A stretch of DNA of 64,000 nucleotides from the NCBI RefSeq assembly GCF_001244995.1, contig NZ_LN869529.1, forward strand, positions 1,506,957 to 1,570,956, written 5' to 3'. The notes below the pieces were generated by a model. That model ran no database searches. It was given only the letters and a program-made list of their open reading frames with translations, and was not told the origin of the DNA. This DNA comes from Intestinimonas massiliensis (ex Afouda et al. 2020) (GTDB lineage: Bacteria > Bacillota > Clostridia > Oscillospirales > Oscillospiraceae). Both the position numbers and the translations under genes were made by a program. This document shows, one piece after another, positions 62,084-64,000 of the stretch; within the stretch, counting starts at the first letter, position 1, and every line of letters starts with the position of its first letter.

Positions 62084-62365
62084 CTATGCCAAATCGACCC
62101 CGGTGATGTCCCCGGTGATCAGCAGCTCCACCGCGTTCATGGCCCGCAGCTCCAGATTGGTCCCCCGGACCTTGACGATGAGCTTGCCGCCGCTGATGTG
62201 AATCTCATCGCTGCCGTAGGCCAGGATGCCCCTGTGATTTTCCATGCGGAGCTGCCGGTCTCCCAGCAGCTCCACCCGGGGCAGGCCCGCCACCACGTCG
62301 CCGGGCAGGTCGAACACCTCCGCCGTCTTTTCCAAAATACTCTCTTTGCGCGGTTTTTTCTCCAT
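62084..62365 (-). CDS. yqfC: YabP/YqfC family sporulation protein
   Basis: A 93-residue beta-rich protein: VEVFDLPGD-type start (AEVFDLPGDVVAGLPRVELLG), IHISGGKLIVKVRG and ITGDITGVDLA close matches to YqfC. It pairs with YqfD. The start is ATG 62365 after GGAGGACTC; an in-frame GTG/ATG farther upstream is without homology. Confidence 0.92.
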   Translation of the reverse strand: MEKKPRKESILEKTAEVFDLPGDVVAGLPRVELLGDRQLRMENHRGILAYGSDEIHISGGKLIVKVRGTNLELRAMNAVELLITGDITGVDLA

Positions 62366-62400
62366 AGCGAGTCCTCCTGTCTGGTGATGTGTATGCAAAA

Positions 62401-62455
62401 GGGCCGGTCTCCTTGCCTGTCCAGCGGCAAAAGAGACCGGCCCCTCTTCTTTTTT
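62401..62455. terminator. Hairpin between yqfC and the DUF45 metallopeptidase gene
   Basis: GGGCCGGTCTC pairs with GAGACCGGCCC; inside, TTGCC pairs with GGCAA. A T-run follows on the plus strand, with a shorter TTTT on the minus strand. Confidence 0.7.
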
Positions 62456-62456
62456 C

Positions 62457-63020
62457 CTAGGGCTTTTGCAGTGCGCAGCCCTTCAGCCGCGCCCGCTTTT
62501 CCTTCCAGTCCGGCATCAGCCGGTCCATCACGGCGTAAAACCCCGGGCCGTGGTTGGGGTGGAGGAAGTGGACCAGCTCATGGAGGGTCACATAGTCCAT
62601 CAGCTCCTCCGGCAGGGCGGCCAGGGCGGTGTTGAGTACGATCTTTCCCCGGGTCCAGTGACAGCTCCCCCACCGGCTGGTCATATACCGCGCCTGGAGG
62701 GCAGGGCGCGTCACCCCCAGAGGCTCCACCAGAGGCAGCACCCGGTCCAGAGCCCGGGTCAAGCTCTGCAAGGCCTCCTCCCGGTCCGGAGGCGGGATGG
62801 GCGCCCCTCTCTGGGCGAGCCGCTCCCGCCCCCGGCCGATCCAGGCCGCCCGGCTGCGCACGAAGGCGTCCGCCGCCGCATAGGGCACCCGGCGGTTTAC
62901 CGACACCCGCACCGTCCCGTCGCCCTCCAGGCGCAGGTTCATATTCTTCACCGACTTCACCGTCAGAGTATAGGTGATGGGCCCTTGAGGCGTGTCCACC
63001 GTCCGTTGTGTCTCTACCAC
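62457..63020 (-). CDS. DUF45 (YgjP/SprT-like) metal-dependent hydrolase
   Basis: A 187-residue protein of the YgjP/M48-like group: an N-terminal beta domain (TYTLTVKSVKNMNLRLEGDG), SRWGSCHWTRGKIVLN and the zinc motif LHELVHFLHPNHGPGFY (HExxH plus a downstream His). Small peptidase of unknown target. The start is a GTG at 63018-63020 with AGGTGGAG; it overlaps the end of the DUF2804 gene by 7 bp. Confidence 0.9.
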   Translation of the reverse strand: MVETQRTVDTPQGPITYTLTVKSVKNMNLRLEGDGTVRVSVNRRVPYAAADAFVRSRAAWIGRGRERLAQRGAPIPPPDREEALQSLTRALDRVLPLVEPLGVTRPALQARYMTSRWGSCHWTRGKIVLNTALAALPEELMDYVTLHELVHFLHPNHGPGFYAVMDRLMPDWKEKRARLKGCALQKP

Positions 63021-64000
63021 CGATTCTCCACCTTTTCCGCAGAGCCCATCAGGTCCCTCACCCGGAGGGGCGTACCGTCGTCCAGCACCACGGTGCCGTT
63101 GAACCGGCCGAAGATCTGATGCTGCTCCGACCGGAGCGGCCCCGCGCCCGCACAGGCCGAGCGGTCCAGCACCGGGGTCATGGAGAGGGCGCACCGTTCT
63201 CCCGTAAAGGTCCAGGGGGCCATCCGGTCCCAGGGCAGGCGGAACGCCACGTCAGACAGCTTATGGACCCTTCCGTCATAAAAGACCGCGTTCTCCGTGG
63301 CTGCCGAGGTGTCTCCGAAGCCGCAGCCCAGGTTGAAGCCAAAGGGCACGCCGTCCAGCCGGCCCGAGGCCGAGGCCCAGTACCAGGTATTGTGCCAGGT
63401 CCACACCCCCCGGCCCCAGTCCAGGGTGCCGAAGGCGGTCTCCGGCTCGAAGCGCCGCACCTGCTCCCCCAGACGCACCGTCCCCTGGGCCCGCAGGCCG
63501 TTGATCTTCTGGTTGTAATGAAAGTGCCCCGGCTTGCCGAAGGGAGTGCAGATGACCATGGACTCCGGCGGCGCTTCGGTGAGGATCACATGGGCGTCCA
63601 GGGTCTGGTCCTCCCGGAACCGCTCCATGTGGGCGGTGAGTGTACGGTTCTGCCCGTCGTTGTGGAACAGCAGGGCATAGCCCCGGCCGGACACCGCCGC
63701 ATTCCCCCTCTGGGAGGTCCCGGGCAGGCCGGTGGCGCCCATGGGCAGCAGCCGCACAGGGCTTCGGGTCACCTGCCCGCCCTCCTGAAAGTCCAGCAGG
63801 GAGATGGAAGCCACGCCCAGGCAGGAGCTGTCCGCGATGGTCAGGGCCAGGGCGAAGCCATCCCCCATGACCAGATAGTAGTCCCACTCCTTGCGCCGGG
63901 CGGGGCCGCCCTTCACCCGGGAGCGGTCGTAGACGGGCAGGGGCCGCCGAGCCCACCCCGGCTCGGTCAGGTTTCCCCTGGGCCCGCATCCTAACGCTCT
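63014..64000 (-). CDS. DUF2804 family protein (5' end outside window)
   Basis: At least 328 residues; the frame is open to the right edge, so the N-terminus is missing. The visible part begins with LGCGPRGNLTEPGWARRPLP, then RRKEWDYYLVMG, followed by WGRGVWTWHNTWYWASASG and FNLGCGFG, blocks typical of DUF2804, a lipocalin-like beta protein of unknown function. A GTG at 63916 is not the true start because homology extends upstream of it. Confidence 0.88.
   Translation of the reverse strand, partial: RALGCGPRGNLTEPGWARRPLPVYDRSRVKGGPARRKEWDYYLVMGDGFALALTIADSSCLGVASISLLDFQEGGQVTRSPVRLLPMGATGLPGTSQRGNAAVSGRGYALLFHNDGQNRTLTAHMERFREDQTLDAHVILTEAPPESMVICTPFGKPGHFHYNQKINGLRAQGTVRLGEQVRRFEPETAFGTLDWGRGVWTWHNTWYWASASGRLDGVPFGFNLGCGFGDTSAATENAVFYDGRVHKLSDVAFRLPWDRMAPWTFTGERCALSMTPVLDRSACAGAGPLRSEQHQIFGRFNGTVVLDDGTPLRVRDLMGSAEKVENRW

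Overview
The window is a 64-kb, GC-rich (roughly 60% or more by eye) chromosomal segment of a Gram-positive, probably endospore-forming clostridium. The evidence is a Firmicutes-style division and cell-wall (dcw) cluster with meso-DAP-type MurE, the yqfC/yqfD sporulation genes beside phoH, ybeY, era, yqzL and recO, and HPr, MutS2 and MraZ. The gene content resembles Oscillospiraceae such as Flavonifractor, Intestinimonas or Lawsonibacter, but that placement is inference. No rRNA, tRNA, CRISPR array, phage or transposase gene was seen.

Layout. 0-6.2 kb: end of a Na/Pi-type transporter, a membrane protein, a NusG-II/Gx-transporter pair, a polysaccharide deacetylase lipoprotein, acetate kinase and, divergently, the acetate-using tRNA-modifying enzyme TmcAL. 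6.2-11.9 kb: glutamate dehydrogenase followed by an unusual tandem repeat, a CPA2 antiporter, a flavoprotein and a small AlbA_2 protein. 11.9-19.2 kb: an ArsR-thioredoxin reductase-thioredoxin operon, an HD hydrolase, yjdF with a long leader, a 2-hydroxyacid dehydrogenase, glnS, a threonine-aldolase-like enzyme and a PsiE-like membrane protein. 19.2-33.4 kb: corA with a structured leader, then the dcw cluster on the minus strand (mraZ-rsmH-ftsL-pbp-murE-mraY-ftsW-murG-murA-ftsQ-ftsZ). 33.7-43.1 kb: malQ, yedF/DUF3343, coaD, rsmD, a transglutaminase lipoprotein, uvrC, vanW, ecsC and HPr. 43.2-45.7 kb: mutS2. 45.8-56.0 kb is the accessory part: a polar amino-acid ABC transporter and ROK regulator facing a divergent M24-like/MFS/xylulokinase operon, then decaying remnants of a peptide-transporter ATPase and a 5'-nucleotidase-like gene. 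56-64 kb: phzF, then recO-yqzL-era-ybeY-membrane protein-phoH-yqfD-yqfC, a DUF45 metallopeptidase and a DUF2804 gene cut by the window edge.

The most unusual signal is a small non-coding element built of five consecutive hairpins. It occurs at two places: twice in tandem after gdhA (141-bp bodies) and once between vanW and uvrC (166-bp body). The two loci differ in sequence, but the paired arms change together, so the fold is conserved. Each body is bounded by a long direct repeat (46 bp at gdhA, 54/55 bp at uvrC) that copies the end or start of the neighbouring gene. At vanW-uvrC, where the two genes would otherwise overlap, the duplication gives each gene its own copy of the shared junction, so both stay intact. 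This looks like a mobile or copy-generating structured repeat that spares its target genes.

Promoters are easy to read here: many fit a -35 of TTGCAT or TTGCAA, exactly 17 bp, and a TAnAAT-like -10. Several genes start with TTG (the thioredoxin reductase gene, corA, murG, murE, uvrC).
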